NCBI GenBank assembly: GCA_016705325.1
Contig: JADIYJ010000003.1
Coordinates: 62,001 to 126,000 of the forward strand
Direction of reading: 5' to 3'
DNA from: Pseudomonadota bacterium
GTDB lineage: Bacteria; Pseudomonadota; Gammaproteobacteria; Steroidobacterales; Steroidobacteraceae
DNA: 64,000 nucleotides
The position numbers were made by a program, and so were the translations under genes. This document shows, one piece after another, positions 8,544-15,911 of this stretch; within the stretch, counting starts at the first letter, position 1, and every line of letters starts with the position of its first letter. The notes below the pieces were generated by a model. It saw only the letters and a program-made list of their open reading frames with translations, was not told the DNA's origin and searched no databases.

Positions 8544-10513
8544 CGCGCAGCAATCCCTGGTGACCAGCGTGCCTCGGTCGACGGGAAACGATCCTCGGCA
8601 TGCGGCAGTTGGGTGGCGGCGACGAAGGCATCGTTGAAGCCGCGCGCCGTCGAGAGTTCGACGTACTCGACCCGGCGCGCCAAGACTTCCGCCTCTTCAC
8701 GTGCCGCCACGCTCAGCAGTGCCATGCGCGCTCCGTCGCCCGCAGCGTTGCCGACCGCGGCGACGTTACCGAGGCCACAGTCGGGAAACAGCCCGATGGC
8801 GAGCGCGCGCTCGAGGTCGATCACGCTGCCGAAGGCGCCGGCGAGCAATACCCGGTCGGGTCGTTCGGCGCCGAAGCGCCCGAGCAGCATCTGGCTTCCG
8901 GCGTAGAGTGCCGCCTTGGCGAGCTGGATCGCCCGCACGTCTCCCTGTGTGAGCGTGATGTCCTGGCCAATTGCGGTCTGCTCCGCCCAGGCGATGACGA
9001 ACTCCCACATGCCGTTCGCGCCCTGGCGCAGACGCCGGCAGGGCTGCTCCGCGTACAGGCGCCCGGAACGGTCGATGAGACCGGCGCGGAAGAGCTCGGC
9101 GACGGCCTCCAGCACGGCCGACCCGCATAGGCCGCGCGCGCCGATCTCCATGGCAGGCAGCCGGTCGCTCCAGCCCACCGCGCCGATCGTGCGAAAGCGC
9201 ACCTCGTGGTTCACCGGATCGACCCGAATTTTTTCGATGGCGCCACGCGCGGCGCGCATGCCGAAGCGGATGTTGGCGCCCTCGAGCGCCGGCCCCGTCG
9301 GGCAGGAAGCCGAAAGCAGCCGCTGGCGGTTACCGAGCACCAGCTCACCGTTGGTCCCGATGTCGATCAGCAGCGTGAGTTCGTCCGAGGCGTGCGGCGC
9401 GGCGGCGAGCACGGCCGCGACGTTGTCGGCGCCCACGAATCCTGCCTCGATTGGCAACAAGTGCACGTTTGCCGATGGGAGCACAGGAATACCGAGATCG
9501 CGCGCCTTTACGTCCAGCGAGTGGCTAACCGCGGGCGAAAACGGCACGACGCCGAGCGACTGCACGTCGAGACCGAGCAGGATGTGGTGCATGACGGTGT
9601 TGCCGACCACCACAAGTTCGACTACATCCTCCGGCGTCGCGGCGGCCGCCAGGGTCGCATCGTGCGCGAGTTCGCCGATGGCGTCCGCGACGGCCTGCTG
9701 CATGACCGCGAGCTGCCCGGGCGGCTTGGCGCTCGCGATGCGGTTCATGATGTCTTCGCCCCAGCGGATCTGCGGATTGTGCGCCGACGCTTGGGCGACG
9801 ACCTCGCCGCTGTTCAAGTCGCACAGTAGGGCGCCGAGTGTCGTGGTGCCGAGATCCACGGCGAGCCCGACGGCGCGCTCGCTGAAACCCGACTCGAAGC
9901 GAATCGCTTGCCGCCCACGCCACACGGTCACTGTCAGGCGTCCGCGCTCGCCGCGCAGCACTTCGGCGAGCGAGCGCAGCGCGAACAGATCGACCGAAAG
10001 CGCCGCATCGAGCCCGAAGCGGCCGCACAGTTCGTCGCGCAGCCTGTCCCAGTCGCCGCGCGCCTCTCCGATATTGGCCGGTTCGAGCTCGACGAAGTAC
10101 TTGTGGATTGCCGGCGCCAGCGTGCACTCGCGCTCGCTGGCGTGCTTGCGCACGATCGGCCGCCCGACGCGGCTTGCATCGGGGACATAGACCACGAGCT
10201 CGCCTTCAACGCGCGCCTGGCACGAGAATCGATCCAGGGAGCCGAGCCTCCCGGCGGCGCGCGCCTGACGTTCGGCGTCGCACAGTTCCGAAACGTGCTC
10301 GGCGCGCGAGTGCAGGCCATGCTCAGCGCCGTCGCACTCCAGCACCCGTACCTGGCACTTGCCGCAGGAAGCGCGCCCCCCGCAGAGCGACTCGATCTCC
10401 AGGCCGAGCGCGCGCGCCGCATCGCGCAGGGTTGTACCGCGGGCGGCATCGCCGCGCAGTCCTGCCGGCAGGAAGCAGACCTCGAAGCGGTCCGCCGCGC
10501 CCGCGCTCGCCAT
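8540..10513 (-). CDS. RACo-type ATP-dependent corrinoid-protein reductive activase
   Basis: 657 residues. The N-terminal ferredoxin domain has Cys44, Cys50, Cys53 and Cys98, giving one [2Fe-2S] cluster. A linker follows, then a C-terminal ASKHA ATPase (from about residue 215) with phosphate loop GLAVDLGTTTLGALLCDL and later LLIDIGTNGELVLG, NPQIRWGEDIMNRI and LLAGAFGSVIDL. This is the DUF4445/RACo architecture, not the archaeal RamA type with a C-terminal 2x[4Fe-4S] domain. Such proteins use ATP to push an electron onto inactive cob(II)alamin. The likely client is the corrinoid protein at 13530-14255. The start is two bases after the upstream stop codon. Confidence 0.9.
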   Translation of the reverse strand: MASAGAADRFEVCFLPAGLRGDAARGTTLRDAARALGLEIESLCGGRASCGKCQVRVLECDGAEHGLHSRAEHVSELCDAERQARAAGRLGSLDRFSCQARVEGELVVYVPDASRVGRPIVRKHASERECTLAPAIHKYFVELEPANIGEARGDWDRLRDELCGRFGLDAALSVDLFALRSLAEVLRGERGRLTVTVWRGRQAIRFESGFSERAVGLAVDLGTTTLGALLCDLNSGEVVAQASAHNPQIRWGEDIMNRIASAKPPGQLAVMQQAVADAIGELAHDATLAAAATPEDVVELVVVGNTVMHHILLGLDVQSLGVVPFSPAVSHSLDVKARDLGIPVLPSANVHLLPIEAGFVGADNVAAVLAAAPHASDELTLLIDIGTNGELVLGNRQRLLSASCPTGPALEGANIRFGMRAARGAIEKIRVDPVNHEVRFRTIGAVGWSDRLPAMEIGARGLCGSAVLEAVAELFRAGLIDRSGRLYAEQPCRRLRQGANGMWEFVIAWAEQTAIGQDITLTQGDVRAIQLAKAALYAGSQMLLGRFGAERPDRVLLAGAFGSVIDLERALAIGLFPDCGLGNVAAVGNAAGDGARMALLSVAAREEAEVLARRVEYVELSTARGFNDAFVAATQLPHAEDRFPSTEARWSPGIAAR

Positions 10514-10515
10514 GC

Positions 10516-11022
10516 TCAGCCGGCCGCCAGCATGCCGCGCAGCAGCGTGGCCAGTATCATGGGTGTCATGGCGCCGTGGATCTCCGCGTCAATGAGGACA
10601 TTCGGCCCGTACTCGCATCTGCCGAAGCAGTAAAAAGGCTCGAGCCGCACCGCGAAATCCGGGGTGAAGCCGAAGAAATCCGCGCCGAGCGTGCGCTTCG
10701 CCTCTACGGCGAGGGCGGCCGCGCCGCGCCGACTGCAGTTCGTGCCCAGGCAGATCGCGACTCGACGGCGTCCGGGCCGGTTGAAAGACAGTTGCGCATT
10801 GGTCGCCACGAGGTCGAACACGCGTGCGCGTTCGACGCCGGCCTTCTCGGCGAGCAACGGCACGGCCGGCGGCGGCACGTAGCCAAGCGACTCCTGCAGA
10901 GCCGCGGCCAGGGTTTGCAGGCCTGTTGCGCCGTCGAACCTGTCAAGCACGGCCCGGGCCGCCTCGCGTTCAGCGTCCCGAGCCTTGGCTCGATCGAGGA
11001 CTGGCAGGACATCGCCGTGCAC
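10516..11022 (-). CDS. NuoE-like thioredoxin-fold [2Fe-2S] protein
   Basis: 168 residues resembling the 24-kDa subunit (NuoE/HydA-gamma) family. An N-terminal helical bundle includes ALQESLGYVPPPAVPLLAEK. A thioredoxin-like domain follows with cluster ligands in CLGTNC and CFGRC. It is the first gene of the activation operon, two bases before the RACo-like gene. Free-standing members carry electrons to or from partner enzymes. Here it is a plausible electron donor to the RACo ferredoxin domain, which is inference from position. Confidence 0.8.
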   Translation of the reverse strand: MHGDVLPVLDRAKARDAEREAARAVLDRFDGATGLQTLAAALQESLGYVPPPAVPLLAEKAGVERARVFDLVATNAQLSFNRPGRRRVAICLGTNCSRRGAAALAVEAKRTLGADFFGFTPDFAVRLEPFYCFGRCEYGPNVLIDAEIHGAMTPMILATLLRGMLAAG

Positions 11023-11044
11023 GGCTCGGCTCCAATGGCACTTA

Positions 11045-11061
11045 CGAGTCTACAAGACTCG
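11045..11061. promoter_or_regulatory. Palindrome at the start of the activation operon
   Basis: CGAGTC-N5-GACTCG is a perfect 6-bp inverted repeat located just downstream of the minus-strand -10 box, covering the expected transcription start. This is a typical position for a repressor operator. The binding protein is unknown; the TetR gene encoded just upstream is the obvious candidate. Confidence 0.45.
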
Positions 11062-11066
11062 AAAAA

Positions 11067-11096
11067 ACTATACACACGCAGCGATGATGGCGTCAA
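11067..11096 (-). promoter_or_regulatory. Sigma70-type promoter of the activation operon
   Basis: On the minus strand TTGACG (11096-11091) is followed by an 18-bp spacer and TATAGT (11072-11067), about 45 bp before the first gene. The plus-strand methyltransferase operon has the same layout (TTGACG, 18 bp, TATATT), suggesting coordinated expression. Confidence 0.55.
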
Positions 11097-11121
11097 TCGA
11101 CAGTCCGCGCGCCGGAGTCTG

Positions 11122-11805
11122 TCAGCGAGGTCGCCAGCGCCGACGCAGGCGGTGAATGCCGTGGATCGCAGCCTCGACGAAGGCGCGAATGTCGCGGGGA
11201 CGCACTGCGATGCCGCTGAAGCACACGCGCGTCATGATCGGCCCGACGACCACGTCGGCGGCGGCCTCGACGTCGAGATCTGCCGGCAGTTCGTCGCGTG
11301 CCATCGCACGGCGCAGTATGGCGATAAGCGGCTCGCGCCGGGCGCCGGCCATCGGCAGGAAGAGCTTCGAGAGTTCGGGGTCGTGCAGGCTTTCGGCCGC
11401 CAGTATCGGCAGCACGCGCGGCAAGGGGGTGGTCTCCAGAATCTTCGCGAAACTCCGCAACAGCCCGGTCAGATCGTCGAGCAGGTTGCCCGTATCCGGC
11501 GCCACGAGCGCAGGGAGCTGCGAGAACGCTTCGATCACTAATGGCGCCTTCGAGGGCCAGCGCCGATAGATCGTCGCCTTGCCGACACCGGCCACGGCAG
11601 CGACCTCGCCGACCGTGAGCTGCTCGTAGCCGACATCGGCGAGCAGCTTCAGCGTCGCGTCGAGAATCGCCCGGTGCGCGTGAGCGCTGCGCGGTCGTCC
11701 GCGCGGCACGGACGGGGCCGTATTGTCGGTGCTGTTGACGCTTCGACTGCGATTCCTGGGACGCTCGAGAGGGAGCGCACTTCTGGCAGGTCTTGGGCTC
11801 GTCAT
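11122..11805 (-). CDS. TetR-family transcriptional regulator
   Basis: 227 residues. After a disordered basic N-terminus of about 35 residues there is a TetR helix-turn-helix (ILDATLKLLADVGYEQLTV then AVAGVGKATIYRRWPSK), followed by a helical ligand domain with the common PLIAILRRAMARDELPADLD pattern. It sits between the two corrinoid operons and would have been divergent from the methyltransferase operon before an IS630 element inserted 15 bp upstream of its ATG. It is the likely local regulator. The insertion may have separated it from its promoter. Confidence 0.85.
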   Translation of the reverse strand: MTSPRPARSALPLERPRNRSRSVNSTDNTAPSVPRGRPRSAHAHRAILDATLKLLADVGYEQLTVGEVAAVAGVGKATIYRRWPSKAPLVIEAFSQLPALVAPDTGNLLDDLTGLLRSFAKILETTPLPRVLPILAAESLHDPELSKLFLPMAGARREPLIAILRRAMARDELPADLDVEAAADVVVGPIMTRVCFSGIAVRPRDIRAFVEAAIHGIHRLRRRWRPR

Positions 11806-11820
11806 GAGGCGGGCGCGTTA

Positions 11821-12987
11821 GTGCAATGCTTCATAATTAACAGAACTACTACTGATCTGGCTTGTCCTACCATTGAAGCCATCAATGGGGATCGAGCGAT
11901 GCGTAAAGCGCCAGTAATCGAGTTGTCGAGTGCGGAGCGAGCGCAGTTGATGCGGCTGGCGCGATCCAAGACGAGCAGTGTCCGGCTGGCGCGCCGCGCG
12001 CAGATCGTGCTGGGTGCGGCGGATGGATTGGACAACGAGACGATTGCCGCGCAAGTGGGAGCCGGCCGAGTTCAAGTGGGACGTTGGCGCACTCGATATG
12101 CGGAAGGCGGATTGGCGGCGATTGAGCAGGATTTGCCGCGTGGCGGGCGACCGGTGAAGGTCGATGCGGCACGGATCGTACGGCTGACGACCCAGACCTT
12201 GCCCGCCGCCGCGACCCACTGGAGTACGCGCACGATGGCGGCGCAGGTGGGGGTCAGCGACACTACGGTGCTGCGGGTGTGGCGCCAGCACGGGTTGAAG
12301 CCTCAACGGGTGCGCAGTTTCAAAGTCTCGCGCGACCCGCAGTTCGTCGAGAAGCTCGAGGACATCGTCGGCCTGTACATGTCGCCGCCCCAACATGCGC
12401 TGGTTCTGTGCTGCGACGAGAAAAGTCAGGTGCAGGCGCTGGATCGCACACAGCCCGGACTACCCCTGAAGAAGGGACGCGCCCAGACCATGACGCACGA
12501 CTACAAGCGCAACGGCACGACCACGTTGTTTGCGGCGTTGAACGTGCTCGACGGACAGGTCTTCGGCCAATGTCAGCAGCGCCACACACACCTCGAGTGG
12601 CTGAGGTTCCTGCGCCAGATCGATCGCGAGGCGCCCAAGGACAAGACGCTGCACCTGATCGCCGACAACTACGCCACCCACAAGCACCCCACGGTGCAGC
12701 AGTGGCTGGCCAAGCACCCGCGCTTCCACATGCACTTCACGCCGACCTCGGCCTCCTGGCTCAACATGGTCGAGCGCTTCTTCCGCGATCTGACGACCGA
12801 ACGGCTGCGCCGCGGTGTGTTTACCAGCGTGCCGGACCTCATCGCCGCCATCGAGCACTACGTCGCTCACCACAACGCCGACCCCAAGCCCTTCATCTGG
12901 AGCAAGAGCGCGCGCGACATCCTGCAGAAGGTGATTCGCGCCAATGGTCGATTAAGTTCCAAACAGAACGAAGCGCTACATTAGCAC
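11821..12987. mobile_element. IS630-family insertion sequence
   Basis: Approximate ends: GTGCAATGCTTC at 11821 reads like the inverted right end GTGCTAATG...GCTTC ending at 12987, an imperfect inverted repeat. The left end abuts a TA (11819-11820), the target of this family, but a matching TA on the right is not seen, so the right boundary may be off by a few bases. It carries one intact transposase and separates tetR from the methyltransferase operon promoter. Confidence 0.65.
11899..12984 (+). CDS. IS630-family transposase
   Basis: 361 residues from the ATG at 11899. An N-terminal helix-turn-helix region (residues about 5-130) is followed by a DDE domain. The catalytic residues lie in LVLCCDEKSQVQ, LIADNYATHKHP and FTPTSASWLNMVERFF, the spacing typical of IS630. 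The gene is uninterrupted and full length, so the element may still be mobile. The stop codon falls inside the right terminal repeat. Confidence 0.92.
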   Translation: MRKAPVIELSSAERAQLMRLARSKTSSVRLARRAQIVLGAADGLDNETIAAQVGAGRVQVGRWRTRYAEGGLAAIEQDLPRGGRPVKVDAARIVRLTTQTLPAAATHWSTRTMAAQVGVSDTTVLRVWRQHGLKPQRVRSFKVSRDPQFVEKLEDIVGLYMSPPQHALVLCCDEKSQVQALDRTQPGLPLKKGRAQTMTHDYKRNGTTTLFAALNVLDGQVFGQCQQRHTHLEWLRFLRQIDREAPKDKTLHLIADNYATHKHPTVQQWLAKHPRFHMHFTPTSASWLNMVERFFRDLTTERLRRGVFTSVPDLIAAIEHYVAHHNADPKPFIWSKSARDILQKVIRANGRLSSKQNEALH

Positions 12988-13086
12988 AGGGCATGCCTGT
13001 CGTCCGGCGACCAGCACGTTGCGCTTTTGCGGCACACCGGGCGGCCCGGCGGGTTGGGCGCGGCGGCCGCGTCGCATCGTCCCCGG

Positions 13087-13116
13087 TTGACGTCGCTCCG
13101 TGTGTCTGCATATATT
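13087..13116 (+). promoter_or_regulatory. Sigma70-type promoter of the methyltransferase operon
   Basis: TTGACG at 13087-13092, an 18-bp spacer and TATATT at 13111-13116, about 100 bp upstream of the first gene. The layout matches the minus-strand promoter at 11067-11096. Confidence 0.55.
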
Positions 13117-13121
13117 ACGAA

Positions 13122-13140
13122 CCGATACGCCCCGTTTCGG
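13122..13140. promoter_or_regulatory. Candidate repressor operator
   Basis: CCGATACG-CCC-CGTTTCGG is an inverted repeat with one mismatched pair, starting six bases after the -10 box and so covering the expected +1. Size and position suit a TetR dimer, and the neighbouring TetR gene is the likely binder; this is inference. Confidence 0.45.
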
Positions 13141-13215
13141 AACGCTTTGCGACCGCACGTTCCGCGGGGGAAGACGTGTACCGAGGTCGCTCGCCGCGTG
13201 GAGACGGAGCACTGC

Positions 13216-13524
13216 ATGAAACTCGACGAGCTCAAGGCCGTCTACCCCGATCTCACGTTCGAGGAGGTCGGGCAGGACGACACCTGGGACGAGGACGCTT
13301 CGGGTTTCTGTTTTGTGGTCGAAGCGAACATTCACGCGAAGAAGGGGCGCGCCACGGTGATGGTGGACGATCTTCCCCGCGTGGCATTTACCGGCAACAC
13401 GGTAGGAATCCGCAAGATGTTGGTGAAGTGGGACCTGAGCCGTTCGCACCTCGCCTATCTCGCCTACGAACTCGGCCGGGCGGAGATGGCCATCCGCCAC
13501 GGCCTCCCGTTTCAGCAGGAGTGA
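13216..13524 (+). CDS. Small DUF4346-like protein of the corrinoid operon
   Basis: 102 residues from the ATG at 13216 (GGAG about eight bases upstream). The C-terminal pattern HLAYLAYELGRAEMAIRHGLPFQQ resembles DUF4346, a module found with pterin-binding dihydropteroate-synthase-like proteins; the assignment is from memory and moderate. The N-terminal part is acidic. It is the first gene of the operon, five bases before the corrinoid protein. A role in binding a pterin methyl acceptor or in docking to the corrinoid protein is possible, but nothing shows it directly. Confidence 0.6.
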   Translation: MKLDELKAVYPDLTFEEVGQDDTWDEDASGFCFVVEANIHAKKGRATVMVDDLPRVAFTGNTVGIRKMLVKWDLSRSHLAYLAYELGRAEMAIRHGLPFQQE

Positions 13525-13529
13525 TCGAC

Positions 13530-14255
13530 ATGCCGGTGACGCCGAACGAGATCTTTGATGCGGTCTGGAAGCTGCAGAAGAAGAAGGCATTTGACCTGGT
13601 CCAGCAAGGGCTGGCCGAGGGAGTCGATCCCGTGGCGATGCTCAAGGAAGGCGTGATTGCAGGACTCCAAGAGGTGGGGCGGCGCTTCGGCGTGGGCGAG
13701 TACTTCCTTGCCGAGCTCGTCATGAGCGGCAAGGTCGCCGAGCCCTGTATCGACCTGATCAACCCGTACCTGCCGCCTAACACCGAGGGCGCGCAAGGCC
13801 GGGTGGTCATTGGGGCGGTGACTGGGGATCTGCATACGATTGGCTACGGGCTGGTCACCACACAGCTCGAACTCAATGGATTCGAGGTGCACAAGCTCGG
13901 CATCGACCTGCCGAGTATGTATTTCATCGACAAGGCGAAGGAGCACAAGGCCGACATCATCGGTCTCTCCGCATTCCTCGTGACCACCATTCCCTATTGC
14001 AAGGAGATGGTGGGGTATCTGGAGGACATGGGCCTCCGCGACAAGTACAAGGTGATCATCGGCGGCACGGAGTGCACGGCCGACAAGGCCGATGCGATGG
14101 ACGTCGACGGGTGGGCACTGAATGCCGTGGCCTCGGTGCCGCTGTGCAAGCATCTGTGCGGCAAGCCGGTCGATGTCGCCGAGCTCGCCCGGGCGCGTAC
14201 TCATGATCACACCTGGTGGTACAACAGCCGGCGCATCAAGGGGGTCGCGGCATGA
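13530..14255 (+). CDS. Corrinoid methyl-carrier protein (MtmC/MttC type)
   Basis: 241 residues; AGGAG at 13517-13521 supports the ATG at 13530. Residues 1-85 are the helical B12-binding-2 cap (GVIAGLQEVGRRFGVGEYFL, AELVMSGKV). Residues 90-200 are the Rossmann cobalamin domain with the cobalt-ligating DxHxxG motif, GDLHTIG, with His102. Typical members stop near residue 215, so the last 30 residues (DHTWWYNSRR) are an extension. Its stop overlaps the methyltransferase start (ATGA at 14252-14255). It carries the methyl group between the substrate enzyme and an acceptor enzyme. Confidence 0.92.
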   Translation: MPVTPNEIFDAVWKLQKKKAFDLVQQGLAEGVDPVAMLKEGVIAGLQEVGRRFGVGEYFLAELVMSGKVAEPCIDLINPYLPPNTEGAQGRVVIGAVTGDLHTIGYGLVTTQLELNGFEVHKLGIDLPSMYFIDKAKEHKADIIGLSAFLVTTIPYCKEMVGYLEDMGLRDKYKVIIGGTECTADKADAMDVDGWALNAVASVPLCKHLCGKPVDVAELARARTHDHTWWYNSRRIKGVAA

Positions 14256-15601
14256 TCCCGACAATCGAGTTCCAGCAGCGGGCTTCCCGCGGTCCGGTGA
14301 CCGCAGTGGATGACTTCGATCTTGATCTCGCCTTCAAGGTGCGGGAGCTTGTGGCCGAGTACGAGATCAAATACGACGCCGAGCAGCTCGTGGTCGACGA
14401 TCGCACGGCAGACGCCATCTTCGAGGCAGCCGTAAAGCACCTCGCCGAGGTCGGGGTGTACTTCCAGAGCACCAGCCGGGTGATCAAGTACGACGAGCAG
14501 GAGATCCGCCAGCTCGCGCGCGAATCGCAGCAGAATCCCGCCTGCGTCAACCTCGGCAAGGGCACCGAGCGCATGCAGCTGCGCTATCGCAGGGGCAGCG
14601 ACACATGGGCCCCGACGAACTATGCCGGCCCGGCCGGTGTGGCGGGACAGGACTGGTTCATCCCTTACGTCCAGTCGTTCGCGCAAGAGCCCTCGGTGCG
14701 CGGATTCGGCATCGTTCCCGGGCTCGCGAGGCTCGGCAACCTGGACCCCAAGGCGGGGCAGCTGTCCGAGGTCACCGTGGCGCTCTGGGAGCAGGAGGCG
14801 CTGCGCGAGGCGCTGAAGCGCGCCGGCCGCCTCGACATGAACCTGGGACTGCTGTGCACGGCGAGCACGCCCTCGGGCACGATGGCCGTAATGGCCTCCG
14901 GGTATCGGGATTCGTTCAACACCCAGATCGGCATACACATCATGCCGGAGCAGAAGCTCAGCTGGAATCCGCTGCTGCTCTCACAGTACTGCGAACTCAC
15001 CGGCGTCGAACCTTGGCAGAGCGCCATGTCCTGCATCGGCGGGCTGTGCCGCGACGCGGCCGACGTCGCGGTCGTGATGCTCGCCAATGCGATCGCCCAG
15101 CTCTCCTATGCCAAGGGCGGCTCGATGAGCTATTTCCCGAGCCACCTCGACGGCACCTGGGCGACGCGTGCCTCGCACTGGGCGTTCAGCGGCGCCGGAC
15201 GCGCCGCCGAAAGGCACCTTGGTCTCGCGATCGGCACTTCGATTTCGGGCATCGACAAGGCGTGGCGCACGCCGCTGTCGCTCTGGCAGTCGGCCGGAGT
15301 CGTGGTCACGTCGGTGGCGAGCGGTCTCTCTTATGCGTGGATCGCCGGTCACACCGGGTTGGAGGCACGCCTGATCGGCCAGATGATGAACGGCTGTGCG
15401 GGCATGGCGCCGGGGCCTGCCAACGAACTCGCGCAGAAAATCATGCGCAAAGTCGACGAACTCCTGCCGCGGCAGGAGAAGCAGCTGCCGTTCTGCGAGG
15501 CCTACGACGTGAATACGGTGAAACCCCGTCCGGAGTACGAGAAGGCGATGCTGCAGACGCGCGACGAACTCGCCGCGCTCGGCATGCCTTTCGTGGAGTA
15601 G
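14252..15601 (+). CDS. Non-pyrrolysine homologue of monomethylamine methyltransferase MtmB
   Basis: 449 residues, about the length of MtmB (458). Against the Methanosarcina MtmB sequence as I recall it, colinear blocks are visible: EVGVYFQSTSRVIKYDEQEI near 66-85, GLEARLIGQ near 370, and a C-terminus EAYDVNTVKPRPEY ... LAALGMPF. The pyrrolysine position of MtmB (Pyl202) aligns with Gly199 in RLDMNLGLL, and there is no in-frame amber codon. Pyrrolysine chemistry on monomethylamine is therefore unlikely, and the substrate is probably different, as in the non-Pyl MttB enzymes such as glycine betaine methyltransferase MtgB. Start and stop are coupled to the corrinoid protein. Confidence 0.85.
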   Translation: MIPTIEFQQRASRGPVTAVDDFDLDLAFKVRELVAEYEIKYDAEQLVVDDRTADAIFEAAVKHLAEVGVYFQSTSRVIKYDEQEIRQLARESQQNPACVNLGKGTERMQLRYRRGSDTWAPTNYAGPAGVAGQDWFIPYVQSFAQEPSVRGFGIVPGLARLGNLDPKAGQLSEVTVALWEQEALREALKRAGRLDMNLGLLCTASTPSGTMAVMASGYRDSFNTQIGIHIMPEQKLSWNPLLLSQYCELTGVEPWQSAMSCIGGLCRDAADVAVVMLANAIAQLSYAKGGSMSYFPSHLDGTWATRASHWAFSGAGRAAERHLGLAIGTSISGIDKAWRTPLSLWQSAGVVVTSVASGLSYAWIAGHTGLEARLIGQMMNGCAGMAPGPANELAQKIMRKVDELLPRQEKQLPFCEAYDVNTVKPRPEYEKAMLQTRDELAALGMPFVE

Positions 15602-15911
15602 CGCGAAATGAATCGCGTTTTCCAAATGACGCCGCACCGATCTGCGGGACACCGGCCTTCGCGCGGTCCCCCATGATCAGACCGGGAACGCGCGGTATGG
15701 GCTACGAAGGGATCGACCGGCGACCCGGTACCGTCTCGGCTACATACCGGGGCCGGAAGAGATCGCGGGGATGTTGCTGTACCCGGCATGAGACCTCATC
15801 AGGCTTGTCACGGGCACGAGCATCGATGTCGATTGCGAAGCGCGTTTCCACTGGGAGGCGCGACGACTGACCGGCTCACCTTCCAAGTTCGTCGTCCGGG
15901 GGAGAATCAAG
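15602..15911. other. Intergenic region before the TonB receptor
   Basis: 310 bp without a supported gene. I looked for a cobalamin riboswitch (the conserved B12 box and its pairing elements) and did not find one. GGGGGAG at 15898-15904 is a plausible ribosome binding site for the receptor gene. No strong promoter or terminator hairpin stands out. Confidence 0.4.

Noticed and set aside
14252..15601. Pyrrolysine read-through in the MtmB-like gene
   Set aside because: There is no in-frame TAG and the aligned residue is encoded by a glycine codon; no pylS/pylT was seen in the window.
15602..15911. Cobalamin riboswitch before the TonB receptor or the corrinoid operon
   Set aside because: No B12 box with its pairing elements could be found here or at 12988-13215.
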